Source: Iodidimonas sp. SYSU 1G8 (GTDB taxonomy: Bacteria; Pseudomonadota; Alphaproteobacteria; SMXS01). From it: a stretch of DNA of 64,000 nucleotides. Below the pieces are notes generated by a model, which made no database searches, was not told where the DNA came from, and saw nothing but the letters and a program-made list of their open reading frames with translations. The position numbers and the translations under genes are program-made. Numbering within the stretch: the first letter of the stretch is position 1; the number at the start of each line of letters is the position of its first letter. This document shows positions 54,176 through 62,975 of the stretch, piece by piece. The stretch covers positions 1,594,001 through 1,658,000 of the forward strand of contig NZ_JBBYXJ010000001.1 of the NCBI RefSeq assembly GCF_039655775.1, given 5' to 3'.

Positions 54176-54202
54176 TAAGGGAGGTTTGGCAGTCGTTCAA
54201 GG
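54176..54202 (-). promoter_or_regulatory. Candidate heat-shock sigma (RpoH) promoter for groES-groEL
   Basis: On the minus strand CTTGAA and TCCCTTA are separated by 13 bp, partly matching the RpoH consensus CTTGAA-N13-CCCCAT. The -35 lies inside the CIRCE element, so HrcA would overlap it. This is a pattern match of middling quality. Confidence 0.4.
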
Positions 54203-54212
54203 GGAGTGCCAA
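54186..54212 (-). promoter_or_regulatory. CIRCE operator (HrcA site) upstream of groES-groEL
   Basis: TTGGCAGTC-N9-GAGTGCCAA fits the CIRCE consensus TTAGCACTC-N9-GAGTGCTAA with the right spacing. The two arms differ at one base (G against C in the left arm). It lies 98-124 bp upstream of the groES start. HrcA is the usual repressor; its gene is not in the window. Confidence 0.85.
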
Positions 54213-54357
54213 AAATAATTGGCAGCCACGGGAACTGATTGCTAACAAATTGATTTGGCAAGAAAAATTTTCCGCGCCCCTTGTCAGCCTACAGCGACTC
54301 GGGCACAGTTTTATTGCAGGTGCGTTATGGATATGTGATCAGCCGAGAGGAGGTCCC

Positions 54358-54645
54358 ATGGCTGTCGGGCAACGGCGCGATTATCGCGACATCGAGTTGG
54401 TACTCAAGGGTTATCGTCTGGCGACCGCCGAAATCCTGTACCGAATGCCCGACAATCCGGATTTCCTGCAGGCCTATCTCTGGCAGGATTTCGACATGGC
54501 GCCGCAATTTCCGGTGCTGCGCAAATTCCTGAAATTCTGGAGCGACAATCTGGACGGGCCGCTGCATTCGGTGCGCGTCGCCTCGACCCAGCTCATGACC
54601 CCGGCGGAGTTCCGCGCCGTCGACGGCGTGCTGCGCATTCACTGA
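54358..54645 (+). CDS. usg: Usg family protein
   Basis: A 95-aa protein from ATG 54358, preceded by GAGAGGAGG. The blocks DIELVLKGYRLATAEILYRMPDNP, LQAYLWQDFDMAPQFPVLRKFL and PLHSVRVASTQLMTPAEFR (shown in family order) match Usg, a small alphaproteobacterial family historically annotated as a tryptophan-operon protein of unknown function. It is divergent from groES and stands without trp genes here. Confidence 0.88.
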   Translation: MAVGQRRDYRDIELVLKGYRLATAEILYRMPDNPDFLQAYLWQDFDMAPQFPVLRKFLKFWSDNLDGPLHSVRVASTQLMTPAEFRAVDGVLRIH

Positions 54646-54727
54646 GCCGCGTCCAACAGCCTCGACGGGGCGCGCCGGGCGCTCTATCGTCTGACGCCGC
54701 CGGACGGACCGGCGACGAGGAGCGGAT

Positions 54728-57400
54728 TTGGACGTTCTCGGCATCCTGATCGGCCTGGCCGTGCTCATCGGCATCCCGGTCGCCGCGCTGGTGGCGCTGG
54801 CGCGCACCGCGACGTTGCAGCGCGAGATGATGGCGTTGCGCCGGGAAGTCGCGCTGCTGAAGCAGGCGGCGCAAGGCACGGCGCCCGTCACCCGGCCAGC
54901 CGTGCCGGTGACACCGGTCGCGGCGGCGCCGGTGACAGCCGCGCCCGTCACCACCGCGCCGCTGGTGGCGGCGGCGGCGGCGGCCGAGCCTGCCGTTCCC
55001 CCGCCTGATCCCGTTCCGCCGCCCAAGCCGCGTCCGGCACCGGCGGAAAAGAAATCCGCCGAGGGACAGCTGACCTCGCGCTGGATGGTGTGGATCGGCG
55101 GCCTCGCCCTCGCGCTGGGCGGCGTGTTCCTGGTGAAATATTCCATCGAGGCCGGCTATCTCGGGCCGCTGGTGCGGGTCGCGCTGGGCGTCGCCGCCGG
55201 TCTCGGCATGCTGGCGGCGGGCGAAGCGGCGCGGCGGCATCCGTCGCGGCGTCCTTCGGCGGTACCGTTCGCGCAGGCCGACTACATTCCCGCCGTGATC
55301 ACCGGCGCGGGCTTCCTGACCCTGTTCGCCAGCGTCTATTCGGCCCATGCGCTGTACGATCTGCTGCCATCGGCGGCGGCCTTCGTCCTGCTGGCGGTGG
55401 TGGGCCTCGCCGCCATCGCCGTGTCGCTGCTGCACGGGCAGGCCATGGCGCTGTTCGGCCTGATCGGCGCCATGACCGTGCCGCTGCTGGTTGCGTCCGA
55501 CACGCCGCAGCCGCTGGTGCTGTTCGGCTATCTGGCCGTCGTCACCGGCGCGCTGGCCGCCATCGCGCGGCTGCGCCGCTGGTGGGCGGTGCTCGCCGCC
55601 GCCATGGCCGGCGCGGCGCTGTGGGTGGTGCTGTGGCTGGCCGGACAGGCGCCGCCGCAGCCGGCGGTGCTGGGCCCGTTCCTCCTGCTGCTCGCCGTGC
55701 TGCCGTTGTGGACGCTGTGGCCGACCGCCGATGCCGAGCGCGCGCCCGGCGCGCTGTCGCTATCGCTGCCGGACTATGTGGTCGCGGCGTCCGGCGCGGT
55801 GGTGGCGCTGCTGTGCCTGCTGCTGGTGCGCTGCGACCTCTACAGCACATTGTCGCTGGCGACCCTGGGCGCGGTGAGCGTGCTGTTCCTCGCCGCCGCC
55901 TGGCGCATCCCGGCGTGGCACGCGCTGCCCGTCGCCGCGGCCGTCGCCGTGCTGGCGGTGCTGGCGCTGTGGCACGTGCCGGTGCTGTTCAACCCGTATG
56001 CAGGCGCGGATGCCGAGATCGCCGCGCTCAACCCGGTGGTCTCGCCCGCGTTCGCCCGCTTCACCGGCGTGGCGGCGGCGTTCGCCGTCCTGTTCGGGGC
56101 GGGCGGCTTCGCGGCGCTGGGCCGGGGGCGCAGGCTGGGTTACTGGGCGGGCCTGTCGGCCGCGCTGCCGGTGCTGATCCTGTTCGTCGCCTATTGGCGC
56201 TGGACCGGCTTCCGCTCGGACGCCGGATGGGCGGCCATCGCCGTCGCCCTCGCCGCGCTGGCGACCTTCGCGGCGGAGCGGCAGCGGATGTCGCGCCCGG
56301 TGCTGGGCGCCTATGCGGCCGGCGCGGTCGCCGCGCTCAGCCTGGCGCTGGCCATGATCCTGCGCGAGGCGTGGCTGACGGCGGCGCTGTCACTGCAACT
56401 GCCGGCGCTGGCGTGGATCGCGCGCCGCCTCGACCTGCCGGTGCTGCGCGCCGTCGCCGCCGCGCTCGCCGCCGTGGTGCTGGTGCGGCTGCTGGCCAAT
56501 CCGGCGCTGGTCGAGTATCCGGCGGGCGGCTGGTTCGTGCTCAACTGGGTGCTCTATGGCTATGGCGTGCCGGCCCTCGCCTTCTGGACCGCCGCGCGGA
56601 TGCTGCTGACCCAGCGCGACGGGCTGAGCGTGACCTTGCTGGAAGCCGGCGCCGCCGCGTTCGTGACCTGCCTCGTCAGCCTGCAGATCCGGGTGATCTT
56701 CGCGGGCGGCATGGCCGCGCCCTATGACAGCCTGTTCGAGGCCAGCCTGCAATCGGCGGCATGGCTGGGCATGGGCTATGCGCTCTATGCCCGGCAGGGG
56801 CTGCGCGCGCGGCCCGCGCTCAACGCCGCGTCCATGGTGCTGCGCGCCGCCGGGGCGGCGCATCTGCTGCTGGTGCAGGTGCTGTACCTGAACCCGCTGT
56901 GGACGCACGCGCCGGTCGGCACGATGCCGGTGCTCAACACGCTGGCGCTCGCCTATCTGCTGCCGGCGGGCTTCGCCGGGCTCTATGCCTTAAGCGCCGC
57001 GCGGCGCGGCGACGGACTGATGTTCCGCATCGCCGGGGTTGCCGCCCTGCTGCTGGCGCTGCTGTGGCTCAGCCTGGAGGTGCGGCACATCTTCCAGGGC
57101 CCGTATCTGAACGGGCCGGGCGTCACCAATGCCGAGAACTATACCTATTCGGCGGTGTGGATGCTGTATGGCGCGGTGCTGTTCGCCGCCGGCCTGCGCT
57201 GGCGCAGCCAGGCGCTGCGGCTGGCGTCGCTGGCCATCTTCATGCTGACGGCGGCCAAGGTGTTCCTGCTCGACACCAGCAACCTCAGCGGCATGCTGCG
57301 GGCGCTGTCGTTCCTGGGCCTGGGCGGCGCGCTGCTGGCCGTCGCCTATCTGTCGCAGCGGCTGGTGCAGCGCCCGGCAGCGGGCGCCGATCCGGAGTGA
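54728..57400 (+). CDS. DUF2339 domain multi-pass membrane protein
   Basis: An 890-aa protein starting at TTG 54728 with GGAG upstream. One N-terminal helix, a coiled-coil stretch (ATLQREMMALRREVALLKQ), a long Pro/Ala-rich linker (about 52-110), and then around 20-25 hydrophobic helices with the DUF2339 pattern (WIGGLALALGGVFLVKYS; YLLPAGFAGLY; LSGMLRALSFLGLGGALLAVAY). Function unknown; large family members are common in Gram-negatives and may handle envelope lipids or respond to stress. Extreme GC content is due to Ala/Leu runs. Confidence 0.88.
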   Translation: MDVLGILIGLAVLIGIPVAALVALARTATLQREMMALRREVALLKQAAQGTAPVTRPAVPVTPVAAAPVTAAPVTTAPLVAAAAAAEPAVPPPDPVPPPKPRPAPAEKKSAEGQLTSRWMVWIGGLALALGGVFLVKYSIEAGYLGPLVRVALGVAAGLGMLAAGEAARRHPSRRPSAVPFAQADYIPAVITGAGFLTLFASVYSAHALYDLLPSAAAFVLLAVVGLAAIAVSLLHGQAMALFGLIGAMTVPLLVASDTPQPLVLFGYLAVVTGALAAIARLRRWWAVLAAAMAGAALWVVLWLAGQAPPQPAVLGPFLLLLAVLPLWTLWPTADAERAPGALSLSLPDYVVAASGAVVALLCLLLVRCDLYSTLSLATLGAVSVLFLAAAWRIPAWHALPVAAAVAVLAVLALWHVPVLFNPYAGADAEIAALNPVVSPAFARFTGVAAAFAVLFGAGGFAALGRGRRLGYWAGLSAALPVLILFVAYWRWTGFRSDAGWAAIAVALAALATFAAERQRMSRPVLGAYAAGAVAALSLALAMILREAWLTAALSLQLPALAWIARRLDLPVLRAVAAALAAVVLVRLLANPALVEYPAGGWFVLNWVLYGYGVPALAFWTAARMLLTQRDGLSVTLLEAGAAAFVTCLVSLQIRVIFAGGMAAPYDSLFEASLQSAAWLGMGYALYARQGLRARPALNAASMVLRAAGAAHLLLVQVLYLNPLWTHAPVGTMPVLNTLALAYLLPAGFAGLYALSAARRGDGLMFRIAGVAALLLALLWLSLEVRHIFQGPYLNGPGVTNAENYTYSAVWMLYGAVLFAAGLRWRSQALRLASLAIFMLTAAKVFLLDTSNLSGMLRALSFLGLGGALLAVAYLSQRLVQRPAAGADPE

Positions 57401-57425
57401 CCGGCGCTCCGCGACGGAGCGCCGG
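57401..57425. terminator. Bidirectional hairpin between the DUF2339 and crotonase genes
   Basis: An 11-bp perfect stem CCGGCGCTCCG/CGGAGCGCCGG with a 3-nt loop begins immediately after the DUF2339 stop codon and lies 8 bp before the stop of the convergent crotonase gene. It has no T run. Confidence 0.65.
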
Positions 57426-57433
57426 GGTAGCGA

Positions 57434-58210
57434 TCAGCGGCCAGTGAAGACCGGCTTGCGCTTTTCGACGAAGGCGCGCATCGCCTCCCTGGAATCCTCG
57501 GTCTTGCCGAGCTGGCCGGTCATGCCCTGCTCGAAGCGGTAGCCGTCGCGCAGGCTCATTTCCTCGATCTGGTTCAGCGAATGCTTGGCGAGGCGGCTGG
57601 CGATGGGGCTCTTGGACGCGATCTCGCGCGCCAGACCCATGGCGACGTCCATCAGGGTCTCCGGCGTGGTGCATTCCTCGACGATGCCGAGGCGGTACAG
57701 TTCCGGGCCATAGACGCGCAGGCCGGTCAGCATCATCCGGCGCAGGCGCGAATGGCCGAACAGGCGCTGGGCATGGCGGCCGCCGCCGAGCAGGCCGACA
57801 TCGATCTCCGGCAGGCCGAGGCAGCCCTTTTCCGACGCGACCAGGATGTCGCAGGACGCCGCGATGGCGAGGCCGCCGCCCAGCGCCGGGCCGTTGATCG
57901 CCGCGATCACCGGCTTCTGGCATTCCATGATGCAGTGATAGGCCTCGCGCGCGCGGCGGCTGCCCTGCCAGTGATCGCCGGGCTTGCGCTCGACGCCGAC
58001 CCGCGACTTGATGTCGGCGCCGGCGCAGAACACCTTGCCCGCGCCGGTCAGCACGGCGACCCGCACTTCATCGCGGTCGCTCAGGCTGTCGAAGGTCCAC
58101 ATCAGCTCGTCCAGCACCTGGGTGCTGTGCGCGTTGACGGGCGGGTTGTCGATGGTGACGAGCGCGATGTGCCCTTCGACCAGCTCGGTCTTGATCAGTT
58201 GCGGTTCCAT
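57434..58210 (-). CDS. Enoyl-CoA hydratase/isomerase family protein, one catalytic Glu missing
   Basis: A 258-aa crotonase. It has FCAGADIK (oxyanion half) and ALGGGLAIAASCD. The position of the first catalytic glutamate (GGG-x-E in classical ECH) holds Ala, while the second Glu (LPEIDVGLLGG) is kept. One Glu only is usual for isomerases, decarboxylases and other crotonases, so simple hydratase activity is doubtful. GGGGAG precedes the ATG. Confidence 0.87.
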   Translation of the reverse strand: MEPQLIKTELVEGHIALVTIDNPPVNAHSTQVLDELMWTFDSLSDRDEVRVAVLTGAGKVFCAGADIKSRVGVERKPGDHWQGSRRAREAYHCIMECQKPVIAAINGPALGGGLAIAASCDILVASEKGCLGLPEIDVGLLGGGRHAQRLFGHSRLRRMMLTGLRVYGPELYRLGIVEECTTPETLMDVAMGLAREIASKSPIASRLAKHSLNQIEEMSLRDGYRFEQGMTGQLGKTEDSREAMRAFVEKRKPVFTGR

Positions 58211-58314
58211 GCAGTCTCCCCGGAGGTTGCGGCGCCGGCGGTCCCGGCATCGGACCTTGCGCCTTCATTGATGACTGCTACGTTAGCCGTCCCGCCCATG
58301 AACGAGAAGGGGTC

Positions 58315-59352
58315 ATGAACGTCCTCCCGCGAAGCTTCCTGAGCGACAATGCCTCGGGCGTGTCACCCGAGATTCTCGCCGCCATCGCGCGCTGCAACGA
58401 CGGCGCCGTGCCCGGCTATGGCGCCGATCCGCTGACCGCCGCTCTGACCGAGCGCTTCGCCGCGTTCTTCGAGCGCGAGGTCGCCGTGTTCCTCGTCGCC
58501 ACCGGCACCGCCGCCAACGCCCTGTCGTTGGCCGCCTGTTGTCCGCCCTGGGGCGCGGTGCTGTGCCACCGCTTCGCCCATGTGATCCGCGACGAATGCG
58601 GCGCGCCCGAATTCTACACCGCCGGCGCCAAGCTGTGTCCGGTCGAGGGCGAGCATGGCCGGGTGACGACCGAGACGCTGGAGGCCGCCTATCGCGGCTT
58701 CCGGCTGAACGATCCGCACCAGACCCAGCCCGGCGGCGTCAGCCTGTCGCAGGCGACCGAAGCCGGCACGGTCTATCCGGCCGATGAGATCGCGGCGATC
58801 GCGGAGTGGACGCATGCGCGGGGCATGAAGCTGCACATGGATGGCGCGCGCCTCGGCAACGCGCTGGTGTCGCTGGGGATCAGTCCGGCGGAGATGACCT
58901 GGAAGGCCGGGGTGGACATCCTGTCCTTCGGCGCGACGAAGAACGGCGCCCTCGCCGCCGAGGCGATCATCGTGTTCGATGCGGCGCTGGCCAAGGACAT
59001 GGCCTATCGCCGCAAGCGCGCCGGCCAGCTGCTGTCCAAGTCGCGGTTCTTCGCCGCCCAGCTGCTCGCCTATCTGGAAGACGACCTGTGGCGCCGCAAT
59101 GCGTCACACGCCAACGAAATGGCGCGTCGCCTCGCCGATGGCCTCGCCGGCCTGCCGGGCGTCTCGCTCGCCCATCCGGTGGAGATCAACGAAGTCTTCG
59201 CCTGCCTGCCCGATGCCATGGCGGAGGCTCTGCGCGCGGCGGGCTGCCTGTTCCTCGACTGGCCGACCGCCGGCCCCGGCGGCCGCCGCTTCGTCACCAG
59301 CCCGGCAACGCCGGCCGAGGACGTCGCCGCCTTGCTGGCCGCCGCCCGCTGA
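58315..59352 (+). CDS. Threonine aldolase family PLP enzyme
   Basis: A 345-aa fold-type I PLP enzyme of the beta-eliminating lyase/low-specificity L-threonine aldolase group. PLP lysine is Lys209 in SFGATKNGA; Asp176 in LHMDGARLGNA pairs with the pyridine nitrogen; the N-terminus FLSDNASGVSPEIL and YGADPLT are family features. It cleaves L-threonine and similar beta-hydroxy amino acids to glycine and an aldehyde. GAAGGGG precedes the ATG. Confidence 0.9.
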   Translation: MNVLPRSFLSDNASGVSPEILAAIARCNDGAVPGYGADPLTAALTERFAAFFEREVAVFLVATGTAANALSLAACCPPWGAVLCHRFAHVIRDECGAPEFYTAGAKLCPVEGEHGRVTTETLEAAYRGFRLNDPHQTQPGGVSLSQATEAGTVYPADEIAAIAEWTHARGMKLHMDGARLGNALVSLGISPAEMTWKAGVDILSFGATKNGALAAEAIIVFDAALAKDMAYRRKRAGQLLSKSRFFAAQLLAYLEDDLWRRNASHANEMARRLADGLAGLPGVSLAHPVEINEVFACLPDAMAEALRAAGCLFLDWPTAGPGGRRFVTSPATPAEDVAALLAAAR

Positions 59353-59360
59353 CCAAGCCA

Positions 59361-59505
59361 GCCATGGCCCCCTGGAAGCCAGGGAGCCATGGCGGCGCCA
59401 CATCGGTCTTTCGGCCCGAAATTCCGCGCGGCTTCTGCCGGCCCTCGACCCAGCGTCCCTCGCCGCTGGGTCACCGATGCGCGGCAGCAGCGCCTCGCGC
59501 ATCGG
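59361..59505. other. Three consecutive stem-loops between convergent genes
   Basis: In a 220-bp gap three inverted repeats follow each other: 59361-59375 with 59379-59393 (15 bp, one mismatch, 3-nt loop), 59447-59455 with 59464-59472 (9 bp) and 59474-59483 with 59496-59505 (10 bp). The first fits a terminator for the threonine aldolase gene, without a T run. The others might be part of a structured RNA or repeat. No coding frame is credible here. Confidence 0.5.
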
Positions 59506-59572
59506 GCACTGATGATTTGTGCCGGCAATCGTGCGACCGCGCGGCGGAAATCAGGCATTTTCGTGTCGGTCG

Positions 59573-60535
59573 TTACGCTTCCGGTAGAATGTCGCGGTCG
59601 CGCCGAAGACGTCCCTCCCTGGCAAGATGCGCCTCGCGCAGGGTCAGATAGACCGTGCTGCAGAAGATCACGACGCCGCCGATCCAGACCCAGGCGTCGG
59701 GCAGTTCACCGAACGCCAGATAGCCGATCAGCGCGGCCCAGATGAATTTGACGAAGTCGAACGGCATGATGGCGCTGGCGTCGGTCATCCGCAGCGCCTG
59801 GGCCATGGCCAGTGTACCGGCCGTGCCGAGCACGCCGGTCAATCCCATCCACAGCAGCTGGGTGGCATCGGGCCAGCGCCACACGAAGAAGGCGGGAATC
59901 GCCGACAGCAGGGCAAGCATGATCGAGGACCAGACGGTGATGTTGAGCGGCGATTCCGTGCGCGACTGCACCTTGATGATCATCAGCGCCGCGCCCCATG
60001 CCGCGGTACCGAACAGCACGATCAGCGTGCCCTGGTTCATGTCCTCGGATCCCGGCCGGACGATCATCAGGGCGCCGACGATGCCGATGGCCAGGGCGAT
60101 CAGCCGGCGGGCGCGCAGCCGCTCCTTGAGCAGGATCGCGGCATAGACCGTGACGAACAGCGGCAGGGTGAAGCCCAGCGACGCCACATCGGCCAGCGGC
60201 GTGACGCTGACCGAATAGAAGAAGCACAGCATGGACACCACGTTGACCACGCCGCGCAGTAGATGAAGATGGAACCGGTTGGTGCGGACCGCGTCGGTCC
60301 AGTTGCGCAGGATCAGCGGCGCCAGCGCGACCAGCCCGAAGATGTTGCGAAAGAACGCCACCTCGAACGGGTGGATGCCGGAATGGGCGACATGCCGGAT
60401 CACCGCGTTCATGGACTGGAACATCAGCGCGGCGAAAATCATCAGGCACACCGCGCGCGGCAGCGGCGGCAGGTCGCGCACGAAGGCCTGCGCGCGGTCC
60501 GCGAAACCGGCCCGCGCCGGTGACTGCCCGTCCAT
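59573..60535 (-). CDS. EamA/DMT family transporter
   Basis: ATG 60535 gives 320 aa; longer frames overlap the upstream PPOX gene. Ten hydrophobic helices in two EamA repeats: HVAHSGIHPFEVAFFRNIFGLVAL, FTLPLFVTVYAAILLKERL in the first and TLAMAQALRMTDASAIMPFDF with IGYLAFGELPDAWVWIGGVVIF in the second (parts shown). It exports a metabolite; specificity is unknown. It is 11 bp after the PPOX gene. Confidence 0.9.
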   Translation of the reverse strand: MDGQSPARAGFADRAQAFVRDLPPLPRAVCLMIFAALMFQSMNAVIRHVAHSGIHPFEVAFFRNIFGLVALAPLILRNWTDAVRTNRFHLHLLRGVVNVVSMLCFFYSVSVTPLADVASLGFTLPLFVTVYAAILLKERLRARRLIALAIGIVGALMIVRPGSEDMNQGTLIVLFGTAAWGAALMIIKVQSRTESPLNITVWSSIMLALLSAIPAFFVWRWPDATQLLWMGLTGVLGTAGTLAMAQALRMTDASAIMPFDFVKFIWAALIGYLAFGELPDAWVWIGGVVIFCSTVYLTLREAHLAREGRLRRDRDILPEA

Positions 60536-60546
60536 CCGGGCGCGTC

Positions 60547-60957
60547 CTAGCGGATGACGCCGTAAACCTTTTCGGGATGGATGCGCAGGATCACCCGATC
60601 CTGGCTGTCGAGCCAGCCTTGCAGGTCCTCGGGCTCCTTCCAGCCGGAATCCGCAATGTTGGCGAACACCAGCTTGGTCATGGCCACGAGATCGTCCTTC
60701 TCGACGGTGGCGCGGCCCTCGACTGTGACGAAATTGAAGGGCGCCGCGTCGGTCGTGCAGCACAGCGCCACCCGGGCGTCGCGCTCCAGCGACTTGCGCT
60801 TGAACGTATGGCCGGGCGTGCTGACCACCAGCGTGTCGCCGTCGCGGGCATAGGCCACGAAGGTGCTGGAGGGCGTCCCGCTCTTGCGCAGCGTGGTGAT
60901 GACCGCCCAGCGATGCTCGGTAATGAACTGATCGAACTTGGGATCGGTACCGATCAT
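60547..60957 (-). CDS. PPOX class, F420-dependent-type oxidoreductase or split-barrel flavoprotein
   Basis: A 136-aa split-barrel protein: FITEHRWAVITTLRKSGTPSST, VVSTPGHTFKRKSLERDARVALCC and VEGRATVEKDDLV (parts), ending ILRIHPEKVYGVIR. This is the TIGR03618-type PPOX family, whose members use F420, FMN or heme. F420 is less common in Proteobacteria, so FMN is likelier here. AGGGGAC precedes the ATG. It is read with the downstream EamA gene. Confidence 0.82.
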   Translation of the reverse strand: MIGTDPKFDQFITEHRWAVITTLRKSGTPSSTFVAYARDGDTLVVSTPGHTFKRKSLERDARVALCCTTDAAPFNFVTVEGRATVEKDDLVAMTKLVFANIADSGWKEPEDLQGWLDSQDRVILRIHPEKVYGVIR

Positions 60958-61064
60958 GAAAAGTCCCCTTCTTCGCGTTTCGGGCGCAGCCTAACCATTC
61001 ACGCGTGCTGGAAAAAGACAAACTTCGCTCGGAACACTGCACTGAAGAAAATCCGAAAAATTCA

Positions 61065-61092
61065 TTGTCTCGCGGGCGGTGAACGTCATACT
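61065..61092 (+). promoter_or_regulatory. Candidate sigma-70 promoter for the second P450 gene
   Basis: TTGTCT and CATACT are separated by 16 bp, each matching four of six consensus bases, 55 bp upstream of the P450 ATG. No operator palindrome was seen beside it. Confidence 0.35.
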
Positions 61093-61146
61093 GGCCTTAC
61101 TGCCGCTGCCGGGGAGGCGCGGCACGCCCAAACGGAGGATTTTCGC

Positions 61147-62436
61147 ATGAGCACCGTGGCCGACAAGCCGTCGAGCGTCGCCGACATCAACCTGTTCGAT
61201 CCCGCGACCCTGATCGATCCCTGGGATGCCTATGAGCGTCTGCGCAACGAGGCGCCGGTCCATTTCATGCCGACCATGGGCGTCCACGTGGTGACACGCT
61301 ACGACCTGCTGATGCAGGTGCTCAAGGACACGGACACCTATTCGAGCCAGTTCGGACCGTTTCTCAACGGCACGCGCCAGATGTGGCTGCAGAACGCGCC
61401 GGAGTCCGTTCGAAACAAGTTCCTCGAAATCTCGGCCGGCATGCTGCCGCCGACGGACACGCTGCTGACCGCCGACCCGCCGACGCACAAGAAGTACCGC
61501 TCGCAGGTGGACCGGGTGTTCACGGCCGGCAACGTGCGGAAGATGGAGCCGTACATCCAGCAGATCATCGACGAGACCATCGACAGCTTCATCGACAAGG
61601 GCGAGGTGGACTTCATGGAGGCCTTCGCCCTGCCCGTGCCGCTGCGGATCATCGCCGACCGGCTGGGCGTGGCGCCCGAGGATCGGCCATTCTTTTATGA
61701 AGGCGCGACGGTCGCGGCCTCGGGCCTGCGTCTGACCAGCCATGACGACGAGGAACTGCTGCGCCGGGCGCAGGTGATGGTCGACCTGCAGAACTACATG
61801 GTCGGGCTGGTCGAGGCGCGCCGCAAGGACCCGCGCGACGACATGTGCACCATCCTGGGCGAAGTCCGGCTCGAGGACGAGGACAGGCCGCTGAACGCCG
61901 CCGAAACCTGGAGCATTCTCAACCAGTTCCTGGTCGCCGGACACGAGACGACGACCAGCACGTTTGGCTGGGGCATGCTGCTACTCTGCCGCAACCCGGC
62001 GCTGCAGGACCGTATCCTGGGCGATCCCAAGGCCATCCGCACCTTCTGCGAAGAAGCGCTTCGCCTCGAAGCGCCGGTGCAGGGACTGCCGCGGGTCGTC
62101 ACGAAGGACACCGAACTGGGCGGCGTGCCGCTGAAGGCGGGTTCGATGCTGATGCTGCGCTACGGCGCCGCCAATCGGGACGAACGGCATTTCGAGTGCC
62201 CGGTTGAGGTGAACGTGGAGCGCAAGAACGCGGGATCGCAGCTGGCGTTCGGTTCAGGCATTCACCACTGCGTCGGCGCGCCGCTGGCGCGGCAGGAGTT
62301 GAACCTGGGGTTCCCCGCCCTGCTCGCTCGGATGAAGAACTTCCGCCTCGCGCCCGGTCATGAACAGCCCAAGGCCGAGCCGAGCGTGATCCTGCGCAGC
62401 CTGCCGGAGCTCTACATCCAGTTCGACAAGAGGTAA
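61147..62436 (+). CDS. Cytochrome P450
   Basis: ATG 61147, with GGAGGA upstream, gives 429 aa. Heme ligand Cys375 in FGSGIHHCVGAPLAR; I-helix AGHETTTS (264-271) with Glu267 and Thr268 in the acid-alcohol pair; ExxR in EEALRLEA. No membrane anchor: a soluble bacterial class I P450, distinct from the one at 27011 (different heme-loop and I-helix). Redox partners are not adjacent. Substrate unknown. Confidence 0.93.
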   Translation: MSTVADKPSSVADINLFDPATLIDPWDAYERLRNEAPVHFMPTMGVHVVTRYDLLMQVLKDTDTYSSQFGPFLNGTRQMWLQNAPESVRNKFLEISAGMLPPTDTLLTADPPTHKKYRSQVDRVFTAGNVRKMEPYIQQIIDETIDSFIDKGEVDFMEAFALPVPLRIIADRLGVAPEDRPFFYEGATVAASGLRLTSHDDEELLRRAQVMVDLQNYMVGLVEARRKDPRDDMCTILGEVRLEDEDRPLNAAETWSILNQFLVAGHETTTSTFGWGMLLLCRNPALQDRILGDPKAIRTFCEEALRLEAPVQGLPRVVTKDTELGGVPLKAGSMLMLRYGAANRDERHFECPVEVNVERKNAGSQLAFGSGIHHCVGAPLARQELNLGFPALLARMKNFRLAPGHEQPKAEPSVILRSLPELYIQFDKR

Positions 62437-62447
62437 GCCACGCCCCT

Positions 62448-62975
62448 TCAGGGCATGACGCGCCAGCCGGTGATGTCGGTCAGGAACGCATCGCCACGCA
62501 TTTCCACCGTGCTGCAGATGGTCTTGCTGGCATCCTTGGGGTCGGTGGTGCGGGCGTATTTGTACTTGTCGAGCGCGCACAGGTCGCGCCTGAAGGTGCC
62601 GACGAACTCCATGCGCTTGCGGTTGTAGGAGCCGGCCAGCTTCAGGAAGCCCTCGGGATAGTCCATGCCGATCATGGCACGCCCGCAGGAGCCGATCCGC
62701 TTGGGATAAAGCTCGTGATGCAGATTGTTGTTGCGCGGCTCGACCAACGGCACGCCCTGGACGCGGATTTTCTGACCGTCATATTTCTCGGGCGAGCAAA
62801 CCACTTCGCCGAGTGCCACCAGAGGAATATCCGGGAACGGCGACCTGCCGTCATCGACCACGGGCTGAACCGCGTCGAACTTCGGCTGATCGATTCGGTC
62901 CACATCGCCGGTGATCCCGCCGCACGCGGCCAGCATGCCGGCCGCCGCCATACTCAACAGCCCCCGAAACTTCAT
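62448..62975 (-). CDS. Lipoprotein of unknown function
   Basis: A 175-aa exported protein: MKFRGLLSMAAAGMLAAC is a lipoprotein signal with Cys18. The rest has several Cys (CSPEKY, GSCGRA, RDLCALDKY, KTICSTVEM) and the VPLVALGEVV-like and KIRVQGVPLVEPR strands, suggesting a small beta-rich domain. No family is recognised. It overlaps the Nudix gene by 4 nt (ATGA), so the two are coupled. Confidence 0.78.
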   Translation of the reverse strand: MKFRGLLSMAAAGMLAACGGITGDVDRIDQPKFDAVQPVVDDGRSPFPDIPLVALGEVVCSPEKYDGQKIRVQGVPLVEPRNNNLHHELYPKRIGSCGRAMIGMDYPEGFLKLAGSYNRKRMEFVGTFRRDLCALDKYKYARTTDPKDASKTICSTVEMRGDAFLTDITGWRVMP

